This document shows positions 1 through 6,516 of a stretch of DNA of 23,958 bases, in pieces. The position numbers and the translations under genes are program-made. The stretch covers positions 1 through 23,958 of the forward strand of contig JAFUQY010000285.1 of NCBI GenBank assembly GCA_017472105.1. The letters run 5' to 3'. Each line of letters begins with the position of its first letter. Position 1 is the stretch's first letter. The stretch is from Clostridia bacterium (GTDB taxonomy: Bacteria; Bacillota_A; Clostridia; Oscillospirales; CAG-272). The notes below the pieces were generated by a model. The model had not been told where the DNA came from. It was given only the letters and a program-made list of their open reading frames with translations, and searched no databases.

Positions 1-2
1 AT

Positions 3-395
3 CATCCGCTTCTCTTTTCAGCAATAACTAGCATCTGGAACAGTATTGGCATATTCGGCGGAATGCTGCTGGTCAATCTGTACTGCACATTTTCATTCCC
101 TGTACGCAACATAATGTGCATCGCTTCTCTGCTGTGTTCTCTGCTTCTTGTATCAATCCTGTCTTTTTTCAGCCTGAGAGGCATCATGAAATTCAGCAGA
201 ATTTTCTTGGAAAATATTAAAGTATTGCTGATAGGAGCACTTGATAGTTTTTACTATTTTCTTGTCAGCTGTTTAATATTTGATGTATTAAAAGCTCACA
301 TTACTGATTCAATCTCACTCATCCTCACCGTTTTAGCGTGCGCAGGGATATCCAATCTGATGTACGCTTATTTTAAGAATTCGTTCTTAGTCTGA
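3..395 (+). CDS. C-terminal fragment of a multi-pass membrane protein
   Basis: The reading frame is open to the left edge of the window, so the gene starts upstream and only about 130 residues are visible; the first internal ATG is at 63. The visible part is almost entirely hydrophobic, with about four membrane-spanning stretches separated by short polar loops (for example around RGIMKFSR) and a short tail ending FKNSFLV. Topology and the glycine-containing helix IGIFGG would suit a major-facilitator-type transporter, but I see no diagnostic motif and do not assign a family. Codon use is AT-rich (many TTT, ATA, TTA, AAT codons), unlike the GC-rich genes that follow, so it may have a different origin. 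A strong terminator begins at its stop codon. Confidence 0.6.
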   Translation, partial: HPLLFSAITSIWNSIGIFGGMLLVNLYCTFSFPVRNIMCIASLLCSLLLVSILSFFSLRGIMKFSRIFLENIKVLLIGALDSFYYFLVSCLIFDVLKAHITDSISLILTVLACAGISNLMYAYFKNSFLV

Positions 396-427
396 ATCCT
401 CAGTTACAACTGGGGATTTTTTATTTA
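395..427 (+). terminator. Rho-independent terminator after the membrane-protein fragment
   Basis: The arm AATCCTCAGT (395-404) and the arm ACTGGGGATT (409-418) pair over 10 bp with one G-T pair around the loop TACA, followed by a T-rich tract. It separates the left-edge gene from the next promoter. Confidence 0.85.
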
Positions 428-452
428 TTGATACAAAGTCTCATTAAAACAC

Positions 453-481
453 TTGACAAAACCCTGTTTCTGTGATATCAT
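453..481 (+). promoter_or_regulatory. Sigma-A promoter for the TM1266/ABC/hydE unit
   Basis: The -35 box TTGACA (453-458), a 17-bp spacer and the -10 box TATCAT (476-481) with an extended TG at 473-474 match the housekeeping consensus closely. The start of transcription should be near 488. One caveat is that the -35 lies inside GACAAAACCC (455-464), which is perfectly complementary to GGGTTTTGTC (559-568). If transcription really began further upstream, these arms could close a structured RNA. Confidence 0.75.
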
Positions 482-487
482 ATACCC

Positions 488-607
488 GAAAACGATCTGA
501 CACCGAAATACTGCATTGAGGCGGAAGATACAACACTGACAGGCATGGGCTCCGTATGGGGTTTTGTCCGTGCTGCGATGCTGCATCTTCCGGTGCGGCT
601 TTTTTTG
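488..607 (+). promoter_or_regulatory. Structured 5' leader, putative riboswitch or attenuator
   Basis: About 160 nt lie between the predicted transcription start and the first ATG (647). The leader ends in an intrinsic terminator (580-606). The segment CGGAAGAT (522-529) is perfectly complementary to ATCTTCCG (585-592), which covers the loop and half of the left arm of that terminator, so it can act as an antiterminator. This is the layout of a ligand-controlled attenuator. I could not match the upstream part (about 488-579) to any riboswitch class I can recall, including NiCo/Fe(II), Moco, M-box, cobalamin, SAM, FMN and TPP. The downstream genes (metal-type importer, HydE) make a metal or metal-cofactor ligand plausible, but that is inference. 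Confidence 0.55.
580..606 (+). terminator. Intrinsic terminator inside the leader
   Basis: Arms GCTGCATC (580-587) and GGTGCGGC (592-599) form an 8-bp stem with two G-T pairs around a TTCC loop, followed at once by seven T residues (600-606). It sits about 40 nt before the first start codon, where it would stop transcription of the operon unless disrupted by the 522-529 antiterminator. Confidence 0.75.
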
Positions 608-646
608 ATGCAGACACCAAGACATACATCCGAAAGGACTCACACC

Positions 647-904
647 ATGGATTCACGCGTTGCACTCATCTCCATCATTGTCGAAAATCCCGACTCCGTG
701 CAGGCTCTCAACGACATTCTGCACACCTGCGGCAGCTACATCATCGGGCGCATGGGCATTCCCTACCGCGAAAAGGGCATCAGCATCATCTCCATCGCCA
801 TCGACGCACCGCAGGATGTCATCAACACCCTCTCCGGCAAGATCGGCAAGCTGCCCGGCGTCACGTCGAAAACCGCTTACTCCAACGTGGTGACCAAGGC
901 ATGA
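647..904 (+). CDS. TM1266-type putative iron-only hydrogenase system regulator
   Basis: This 85-residue protein matches the TM1266 family, small ferredoxin-fold (ACT/NikR-C-like) proteins found beside [FeFe]-hydrogenase maturation genes. The diagnostic core is IIGRMGIPYREKGISII (about residues 32-48), followed by a helix (LSGKIGKLPGV, 62-72). There is no separate DNA-binding domain, so it may sense a ligand or bind a partner rather than bind DNA; the family's biochemical role is not established. I chose the ATG at 647 because AAAGGA lies just upstream and the family core starts a few residues later. The stop overlaps the permease start by 4 nt (ATGA), which implies translational coupling. A second copy of this domain is fused to the ATPase two genes downstream. 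Confidence 0.85.
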   Translation: MDSRVALISIIVENPDSVQALNDILHTCGSYIIGRMGIPYREKGISIISIAIDAPQDVINTLSGKIGKLPGVTSKTAYSNVVTKA

Positions 905-1920
905 CAAAAGACAAAAGCGGCAGACTTTCCGTCCCTGCCATCCTCATTCTGACCGTTCTTCCCGTCATCACAGCCGCGGCGGTCTTCGGCATCGGACGCA
1001 TTTCCATCACACCGGCGCAGATCATCGACGCGATCTTTCTTCTGTTCACAGGCGAAGGCGACGTTCCCATGACCGTGCAGATGACGCTGTGGAACGTACG
1101 GCTTCCCCGGATTCTGCTCGCGCTTCTGACAGGTGCGGGACTTTCCGTATCGGGATGCGCGTTCCAGTCCCTCTTTGCCAATCCGCTCGCGACTCCCGAC
1201 ACCCTCGGCGTTGCAAGCGGTGCCAGCTTCGGTGCGGCTCTCGGGATTCTCATGGGCTTCAGCCTCGTCGGGATCCAGATGACCTCCTTCTTCTTCGGCG
1301 CGGCTGCTGTGCTTCTGACATGGATTTCCGCTTCCGGACGCGGACGTGGACTCAGCTCCGTGGTTCTCGCGGGCATCATGATCGGTTCGCTCTTCTCCGC
1401 GCTCGTCTCCCTCGTGAAATTCACCGCCGACTCCGAAACCCAGCTCCCTGCCATCACCTACTGGCTCATGGGAAGCCTCGACGGAACCGGCTACGAAAAC
1501 CTCCTCTATGGTGCACCGCCCATCCTCATCGGCATCGCGATTCTCTTCCTGATCCGCTGGCGCATGAATCTTCTCCCGCTGACCGAGGACGAAATCCGCT
1601 CCTCCGGCGTGAACATTCTCGCACTGCGCGGCGTGACCGTCATCTGTGCTACCATGGTGACCGCGTCCTGCGTTTCCATGTGCGGTCAGGTCGGCTGGGT
1701 CGGACTTCTCGTGCCCCACATCTGCCGGATGCTCTTCGGCTCGAACCACCTTGCCCTCGTTCCCGCGTCGGTTTCCATCGGTGCGGCGTTCATGGTCATC
1801 GTGGATACGGTCGCGCGCTCGGCTTCTGCGGCGGAGATTCCGATTTCCATCCTCACTGCCATCATCGGCGCACCGTTCTTCATCATCTTAATGCGTAAAT
1901 CGGGAGGCTGGCGGTTATGA
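901..1920 (+). CDS. FecCD/BtuC-family ABC importer permease (iron or metal chelate)
   Basis: This 339-residue polytopic membrane protein is of normal length for the FecCD/BtuC family, which forms the translocation channel for siderophores, heme, cobalamin or other metal chelates. Family marks include NPLATPDTLGVASGASFG in the first third. Near the C-terminus, VGWVGLLVPHICRMLFG is followed by EIPISILTAIIGAPFF, the usual pre-terminal signature with the coupling-helix region. The start overlaps the TM1266 stop and the stop overlaps the ATPase start, both as ATGA, so the three genes are tightly coupled. The permease probably works as a homodimer. The matching binding protein is encoded further on (7676-8791), after the nitrogenase-like genes. 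The substrate cannot be read from the sequence. Confidence 0.9.
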   Translation: MTKDKSGRLSVPAILILTVLPVITAAAVFGIGRISITPAQIIDAIFLLFTGEGDVPMTVQMTLWNVRLPRILLALLTGAGLSVSGCAFQSLFANPLATPDTLGVASGASFGAALGILMGFSLVGIQMTSFFFGAAAVLLTWISASGRGRGLSSVVLAGIMIGSLFSALVSLVKFTADSETQLPAITYWLMGSLDGTGYENLLYGAPPILIGIAILFLIRWRMNLLPLTEDEIRSSGVNILALRGVTVICATMVTASCVSMCGQVGWVGLLVPHICRMLFGSNHLALVPASVSIGAAFMVIVDTVARSASAAEIPISILTAIIGAPFFIILMRKSGGWRL

Positions 1921-2987
1921 ATCTCTCCGTAAAGAGCGGCACGTTCTCCTACAACGGAAAACAGAACGTCTTCGAAGACATCAATTTCTCCATCGAATCC
2001 GGCAATCTGCTCGCCATCCTCGGACCGAACGGCGCGGGCAAAACGACACTTCTCCGATGCATCACCGGCATGCTCCGCTGGTCCTCCGGCATGAGCACGC
2101 TGGATGGCGAAAACATCCGGAACATCCCGGAAAAGCGCCTCTGGAGCCGGCTTTCGTACGTCCCGCAGGCAAAATCGTCCCCGTCGTCGTACACCGCGAT
2201 GGAAGCGGTTCTTCTCGGACGGAGCAGCAGACTCGGCGTATTCGCACAGCCGTCAAAGGAGGACATCGAAAAAGCGGAGCATGTGCTCGATTCGCTCGGC
2301 GTCCTCAAGCTCCGCGACAAGCGATGCCACGAAATCAGCGGCGGCGAATATCAGATGATCCTCATCGCGCGGGCTCTCGTTTCCGATCCCGAGGTGCTCA
2401 TCCTCGACGAGCCGGAGTCGAATCTGGACTTCAAGAATCAGCTCATCGTCCTCGACACCATGAGCCGGCTGGCGGAAAACGGCATCGCCTGCATCTTCAA
2501 CACGCACTATCCCGAGCACGCCCTCCAGCGCTCCGACAAGGCACTGATTCTCGCCCACGGACACGCAGAGTTCGGCTCAACCCCGCAGATTCTCACGGAA
2601 GACAACATCGAGCGCGCGTTCGGCGTCAAAGCCGTCATCGGTGAGATCGAAACCCGGCACACCGTCGTGCAGAACGTCATTCCGCTCCATCTGTCACACG
2701 GCACCGCATCCCCCGACAGCACCTCCGACAACACGTACGACAGTACGGAAACCCTCGCCTCCGTAACCGTCATCTTCCGCGACTACGACCAGTCCGGACG
2801 GATCAACGAGCTCCTTCACGAATACGGCGACATGATCGTCGGACGGATGGGTATGCCCTACCGCAAGCGCGGGCTGTACATCATTCACACCACCTTCGAC
2901 GGGGAGGAATCGCGCATCCGGGAACTGACCCACCGGCTCTCCATCCTGCCGGATATCAGCGTCAAAACCACCTATTCCGGAGATTAA
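1917..2987 (+). CDS. ABC importer ATPase with C-terminal TM1266-like domain
   Basis: This 356-residue protein has a standard ATPase at residues 1-257: Walker A GPNGAGKT (36-43), signature SGGEYQ (141-146), Walker B LILDEP (161-166) and H-loop His197 in FNTHYPEH. That part suits FecE/BtuD-type importers (about 250 residues). A polar Ser/Thr/Asp-rich linker (about 258-279) leads to an extra domain (280-355) that aligns with the TM1266-type protein encoded two genes upstream: IVGRMGMPYRKRGLYII here versus IIGRMGIPYREKGISII there. The extra domain takes the position that regulatory domains occupy in other importer ATPases, such as the C-terminal domain of MetN or the MOP domain of ModC. I infer feedback control of uptake by the regulator's ligand. 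The start overlaps the permease stop by 4 nt. Confidence 0.9.
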   Translation: MNLSVKSGTFSYNGKQNVFEDINFSIESGNLLAILGPNGAGKTTLLRCITGMLRWSSGMSTLDGENIRNIPEKRLWSRLSYVPQAKSSPSSYTAMEAVLLGRSSRLGVFAQPSKEDIEKAEHVLDSLGVLKLRDKRCHEISGGEYQMILIARALVSDPEVLILDEPESNLDFKNQLIVLDTMSRLAENGIACIFNTHYPEHALQRSDKALILAHGHAEFGSTPQILTEDNIERAFGVKAVIGEIETRHTVVQNVIPLHLSHGTASPDSTSDNTYDSTETLASVTVIFRDYDQSGRINELLHEYGDMIVGRMGMPYRKRGLYIIHTTFDGEESRIRELTHRLSILPDISVKTTYSGD

Positions 2988-2991
2988 TTTT

Positions 2992-4044
2992 ATGCATAAC
3001 AAACAAATAATAGATAAACTGAACCGCGATCACGCTCTCGCGCTGACCGAATGGGAAACCCTCATCGGCACGTACACCCCGGACGACGCGGAATACGCAA
3101 AATCCCTCGCGCAGTCGATCGCAGGTGAGCACTTCGGCAATACCATCTACTTCCGCGGCATCGTGGAGTTTTCCAATTACTGCAAAAACAACTGCTACTA
3201 CTGCGGCATCCGCGCGGGCAACACGAACGTATCCCGCTACCGGCTCTCGGACGACGACATCCTCCGGTGCTGTGAGGAAGGCTGGGAATGCGGATTCCGC
3301 ACGTTCGTTTTGCAGGGCGGCGAGGATCCCGTGTTCACGGACGAGAGGTTTGTGAATCTGATCCGCCGCATCAAAGCAGAGTATCCCGACTGTGCCGTGA
3401 CGCTCTCCATCGGCGAGAGAAGCCGCGAATCCTACGCAAAACTGCGTGACGCAGGGGCAGACCGCTTCCTTCTCCGCCACGAAACCGCGGACGCGACGCA
3501 TTACAGCATGATCCATCCCTCGGGTATGACGCTGGAGAACCGGATCCGATGCCTCCGCGACCTGAAATCCCTCGGCTACCAGACCGGATGCGGCATGATG
3601 ATCGGAACTCCGCACCAGACACCCGCGCACCTCGCAAAGGACATGGCGTTCATGAGCGAATTCAGACCCCACATGATCGGCGTCGGCCCGTTTCTGCCGC
3701 ACAGCGATACTCCGTTCCGGGATCAGCCGGCGGGATCGGTTGTGCTGACGCTGTTCCTCATCAGCCTGTGCCGCATCATGCTCCCGAAAGTTCTGCTTCC
3801 CTCCACGACCGCACTCGGCACCGCACAGTCCGACGGCAGAAAACTCGGCGTCCTCGCAGGCTGCAACGTCGTCATGCCGAACCTCTCTCCCGCAGACGTC
3901 CGCAAAAAATACATGCTCTACGACAACAAATCCGGCACCGACCTCACAGCCGCACAAGGCATCGCCATGCTGACCCGGCAGATGGAAGAAATCGGGTACA
4001 GGGTTGTGGTTGGCAGAGGAGACGCGGCGGCGGAGGAGAAGTGA
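2992..4044 (+). CDS. hydE: [FeFe]-hydrogenase H-cluster radical SAM maturase HydE
   Basis: This 350-residue protein has the usual HydE length. The radical SAM cluster motif is YCKNNCYYCG (Cys64, Cys68, Cys71), followed by GIRAGNTNVSRYRLS. Other family landmarks are FVLQGGEDP, TLSIGERS, HETAD, GCGMMIGTPHQT, VGPFLPHSDTPF, STTALGT and CNVVMPNLSP. HydE is a radical SAM enzyme that acts on an iron-cysteine synthon on the way to the diiron subcluster of the H-cluster. The second Fe-S site near the C-terminus of some HydE proteins, a C-x7-C-x2-C pattern, is missing here; it is known to be dispensable. The gene lies 4 nt after the ATPase stop, with GGAG upstream. No hydG is present in the window, so its substrate may not come from the classical pathway. 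Confidence 0.9.
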   Translation: MHNKQIIDKLNRDHALALTEWETLIGTYTPDDAEYAKSLAQSIAGEHFGNTIYFRGIVEFSNYCKNNCYYCGIRAGNTNVSRYRLSDDDILRCCEEGWECGFRTFVLQGGEDPVFTDERFVNLIRRIKAEYPDCAVTLSIGERSRESYAKLRDAGADRFLLRHETADATHYSMIHPSGMTLENRIRCLRDLKSLGYQTGCGMMIGTPHQTPAHLAKDMAFMSEFRPHMIGVGPFLPHSDTPFRDQPAGSVVLTLFLISLCRIMLPKVLLPSTTALGTAQSDGRKLGVLAGCNVVMPNLSPADVRKKYMLYDNKSGTDLTAAQGIAMLTRQMEEIGYRVVVGRGDAAAEEK

Positions 4045-4442
4045 AGAGAGAAGAGAGAAAAGTGAAAAGTGAAAAGTGAAGAGAAAAGGAAAAAAAGCTT
4101 CGCTTTTTAGATTAGATAATATAGATAAAAGAGATAAAAAGAGAATCCACACCGCGCCGCAGGCTGAGCTTACCGAGGGAAATGAGTGTCCCTGACGATA
4201 AAGGAAGCTCGCTCCACCCTACAACTGCACGTTGTCAAAGCCCTCGCCCGGCGGAGCCTTGGGTCCAGGCACTCCTGGTCGCCGAATCGAGAGCCCGGCG
4301 ATAGAGGGTTCTCGCGCCGCACGCGCAGTGCATAAAATCCCGCAGAAAACGCGGAGCGTTTTCAACAATACAGATCCTAACGCTTTAGGCAAAACTAAAA
4401 ATCAGCAAACAAAATAAAGAAAAAAGGAGCCCCAAATATACC
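4045..4442 (+). other. Hairpin-rich intergenic region between hydE and the nifH-like gene
   Basis: This 398-bp stretch holds no convincing gene. It opens with a purine-rich tract (about 4045-4090) containing three AAAAGTG units, then a terminator-like hairpin at 4092-4108. Six further hairpins follow in series: 4166-4210 (arms GAGCTT and AAGCTC, inner arms AGGGA and TCCCT), 4221-4235 (ACAAC/GTTGT), 4265-4278 (CCAGG/CCTGG), 4288-4314 (CGAGAGCCC/GGGTTCTCG), 4345-4363 (GAAAACGC/GCGTTTTC) and 4376-4389 (CCTAA/TTAGG). I see no clear sigma-A promoter for the nifH-like gene. The last 60 bp are A-rich and end in a ribosome-binding site AAGGAG (4424-4429), about 13 nt from the ATG. Confidence 0.6.
4092..4115 (+). 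terminator. Possible terminator or hairpin after hydE
   Basis: Arms AAAAAGC (4092-4098) and GCTTTTT (4102-4108) pair perfectly around TTC. The right arm supplies a five-T run. The stem is AT-rich and has only two G-C pairs, so termination may be partial, allowing read-through into the nifH-like genes. Confidence 0.45.
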
Positions 4443-5198
4443 ATGCTAAAACTCGCTGTCTACGGCAAAGGCGGTATCGGCAAATCCACTACGGTTTCCA
4501 ATGTCGCCGCCTCTCTCGCCGATATGGGTCTCACCGTCATGCAGATCGGATGTGACCCCAAGGCCGATTCCACCGCTTCCCTCCACGGAAAAGGCAGAAT
4601 TCCCACCGTGCTCGACCTCGTCCGCGAGAAAAAGAACGATTTCACCCTCGATGATATGGTCACAATCGGTTATAAGGGCGTCATCTGCGTCGAAGCCGGC
4701 GGGCCTACTCCCGGTCTCGGATGCGCAGGACGCGGAATCATCGCCGCTCTTGAAAAATTAAAGGAAAAAGGCGCGTACGAAACCTTCAAGCCCGACGTTG
4801 TTCTCTACGACGTGCTCGGCGACGTGGTCTGCGGCGGATTCTCCATGCCCATGCGCGCAGGTTACGCCGACCGTGTCTTCGTCATCACATCTGGCGAAAA
4901 TATGGCAATCTACGCCGCCGCAAATATCGCCATGGCGGTCAACAACTTCGGCGAACGCGGCTATGCAGGTCTCGGCGGCATCATTCTCAACCGCCGCAAC
5001 GTCAAAAATGAGGACGAAAAAGCCGCACAGCTCGCTGAGGATATGGGTACATCCGTCGTCGGAACCATCTCCCGCAGTCAGATCGTCACGGACGCGGAAG
5101 AGCTCGGCAGAACCGTCGTCGAAGCCTTCCCGGACAGCGATATGGCGGACGAATACCGCACGATTGCCAAAACCATGCTTGAGATTTGCAGAGGATAA
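4443..5198 (+). CDS. NifH/BchL-like P-loop ATPase, nitrogenase-like reductase component
   Basis: This 251-residue protein has all the marks of the nitrogenase iron-protein fold: P-loop GKGGIGKST (8-16), CDPKADST (37-44), the two cluster cysteines Cys94 in GLGCAGRG and Cys130 in DVLGDVVCGGF, and Asp123-Asp127 in switch II. A dimer would therefore carry one [4Fe-4S] cluster between the subunits and pass electrons to a partner in an ATP-dependent way. It is about 40 residues shorter than true NifH at the C-terminus, like NifH homologues of the uncharacterised nitrogenase-like groups, CfbC or BchL. The next two genes encode the expected NifD/NifK-like partners. I infer a dedicated reductase for those proteins and not nitrogen fixation. 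Confidence 0.9.
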   Translation: MLKLAVYGKGGIGKSTTVSNVAASLADMGLTVMQIGCDPKADSTASLHGKGRIPTVLDLVREKKNDFTLDDMVTIGYKGVICVEAGGPTPGLGCAGRGIIAALEKLKEKGAYETFKPDVVLYDVLGDVVCGGFSMPMRAGYADRVFVITSGENMAIYAAANIAMAVNNFGERGYAGLGGIILNRRNVKNEDEKAAQLAEDMGTSVVGTISRSQIVTDAEELGRTVVEAFPDSDMADEYRTIAKTMLEICRG

Positions 5199-5202
5199 AT
5201 CT

Positions 5203-6516
5203 ATGCTGAAAAAACTCAACGAAAGCCCCCGCACGGACACGAAAATCCCCATCCGGGATGCGAAATTTCCCGCTCCGTTTGCGTCAGGACTCGAATACGC
5301 CGCACCTGCACGCGGAACGTGGAACATCGTTCATGTCGGCATGCTCATCCCCGAAGCGCACGAAATCTTTGTCTGCGCCGCCGGTTGTCTCCGCGGAGTT
5401 GTCCTGACTGCGGCTGAAATGGGCGCGTCCGAGAGATTCTCCACCGTCGAAGTCAAAGAGGAAAACCTCCTGAACGGCGACATGGAAGACCTCATCATCG
5501 ACGGCGTCACCGATGTCCTGCACAAGCTCCCGAAAATGCCGCCCGCCGTGCTCGTCTACACCAGCTGCGTCCACCACTTTTCCGGATGCGACCTCGATCT
5601 CTGCTACCGCGTGCTCCGCGAACGCTTCCCTGACGTGGATTTCACCGACTGCTACATGAATCCGATCATGCGCAAAAGCGGACTCACGCCCGATCAGCTC
5701 ATGCGGAAACAGCTGTACAGCCTGCTGAAGCCCCGCGAAAAGAATCCGAAGGCCGCCGCCATTCTCGGAAACGACTTCGCAATGAACGAAAACTCCGAGC
5801 TTGTGAAACTCATCCGCGGCGCCGGATACACGCTGTACGAGATCCAGAACTGCAAAACATACGAAGAATACCAGAAAATCGCGGAAGCGTCGGTGTACAT
5901 CACCACCTATCCGTCCGCAAAAGCCGGCGGGGATGCCCTTGCCGAACGTCTCGGTGGGACGCACATCCACCTGCCGTACTCCCTCGATTTTGACGAGATT
6001 GACGAAAACCTCGCAAAGCTCGCACAAGTGCTCGGCGTCAACGCTCCCGATACCGCCGGACTGCGCGAATCCTGCACCGCCGCACTGAAAGCTGCACGGG
6101 AGACGATCACGGAGAACATCACAATCGACTACACCGTATGCCCCCGTCCGATGGGGATGGCACGGCTTCTCGCGGAACACGGTTTTGCCGTCACGCGGGT
6201 CTACGCCGACAGCTTCACGGGATTCGACAAACCGGACTTTAATATAATGAAGGAAAAATTTCCCGATCTGCTCCTCTCGCCCACCGTGCACGCGTCGATG
6301 CGGTTCCACAAATCGGAGGAAAACGTCCTCGCCGTCGGTCAGAAAGCCGCGTATTTCAGCGGAACCGAGCATTTCGTGAACATCGTCGAGGGCGGCGGTC
6401 ACTGGGGATACGAGGCTGTTCTCGCGCTCTGTGACGACATGACCAACGCTCACAACCACACAAAACCGATGCGCGAGCTGATCGCGGTCAAGGGAATGGG
6501 GTGCTCCTGCGTATGA
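5203..6516 (+). CDS. NifD-like (nitrogenase component 1 type) oxidoreductase subunit
   Basis: This 437-residue protein starts at the ATG at 5203, preceded by GAGG, 4 nt after the nifH-like stop. GLEYAAPARGTW (29-40) aligns by eye with the first P-cluster region of NifD, but the cysteine is Leu30. The next two positions are kept as Cys62 (in CAAGC) and Cys122 (in YTSCVHHFSGCD). Near the end, EGGGHWGYEAVLALCDDM resembles the conserved tail of NifD. The FeMo-cofactor ligands seem to be missing: TTYPSAKAGG falls where Cys275 is expected, and the position of His442 appears to be Asn. These alignments are from memory and approximate. The protein is probably half of a heterotetramer with the next gene product, holding one Fe-S cluster and an unknown cofactor or substrate. 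It is not a nitrogen-fixing enzyme. Confidence 0.85.
   Translation: MLKKLNESPRTDTKIPIRDAKFPAPFASGLEYAAPARGTWNIVHVGMLIPEAHEIFVCAAGCLRGVVLTAAEMGASERFSTVEVKEENLLNGDMEDLIIDGVTDVLHKLPKMPPAVLVYTSCVHHFSGCDLDLCYRVLRERFPDVDFTDCYMNPIMRKSGLTPDQLMRKQLYSLLKPREKNPKAAAILGNDFAMNENSELVKLIRGAGYTLYEIQNCKTYEEYQKIAEASVYITTYPSAKAGGDALAERLGGTHIHLPYSLDFDEIDENLAKLAQVLGVNAPDTAGLRESCTAALKAARETITENITIDYTVCPRPMGMARLLAEHGFAVTRVYADSFTGFDKPDFNIMKEKFPDLLLSPTVHASMRFHKSEENVLAVGQKAAYFSGTEHFVNIVEGGGHWGYEAVLALCDDMTNAHNHTKPMRELIAVKGMGCSCV

Noticed and set aside
488..607. Assigning the leader to the NiCo/Fe(II) riboswitch because of the string CTGACAGGCATGGGC
   Set aside because: Only a short stretch resembles that class. The remaining stems of the four-way junction cannot be placed before the terminator.
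545..646. In-frame upstream ATG (545) extending the TM1266 gene by 34 residues
   Set aside because: It lies inside the structured leader and overlaps the terminator, has no ribosome-binding site, and the extra residues do not resemble the family. The ATG at 647 has a good site and the right length.
4034..4080. Purine-rich AAAAGTG units as a satellite or CRISPR-like repeat
   Set aside because: Only three short contiguous units with no spacers; more likely low-complexity sequence at the gene end. No CRISPR array, tRNA or rRNA was recognised anywhere in the window.
2962..4152. Long open frame on the minus strand opposite hydE
   Set aside because: It has no family resemblance and lies over a clear HydE gene. 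Such antisense frames are common in GC-rich coding DNA here, for example also opposite 877-1749, 5284-6642 and 6537-7643.
4232..4417. Small open frame (about 61 codons) in the hydE to nifH-like gap
   Set aside because: It has no ribosome-binding site, runs through several hairpins and shows no protein-like pattern.
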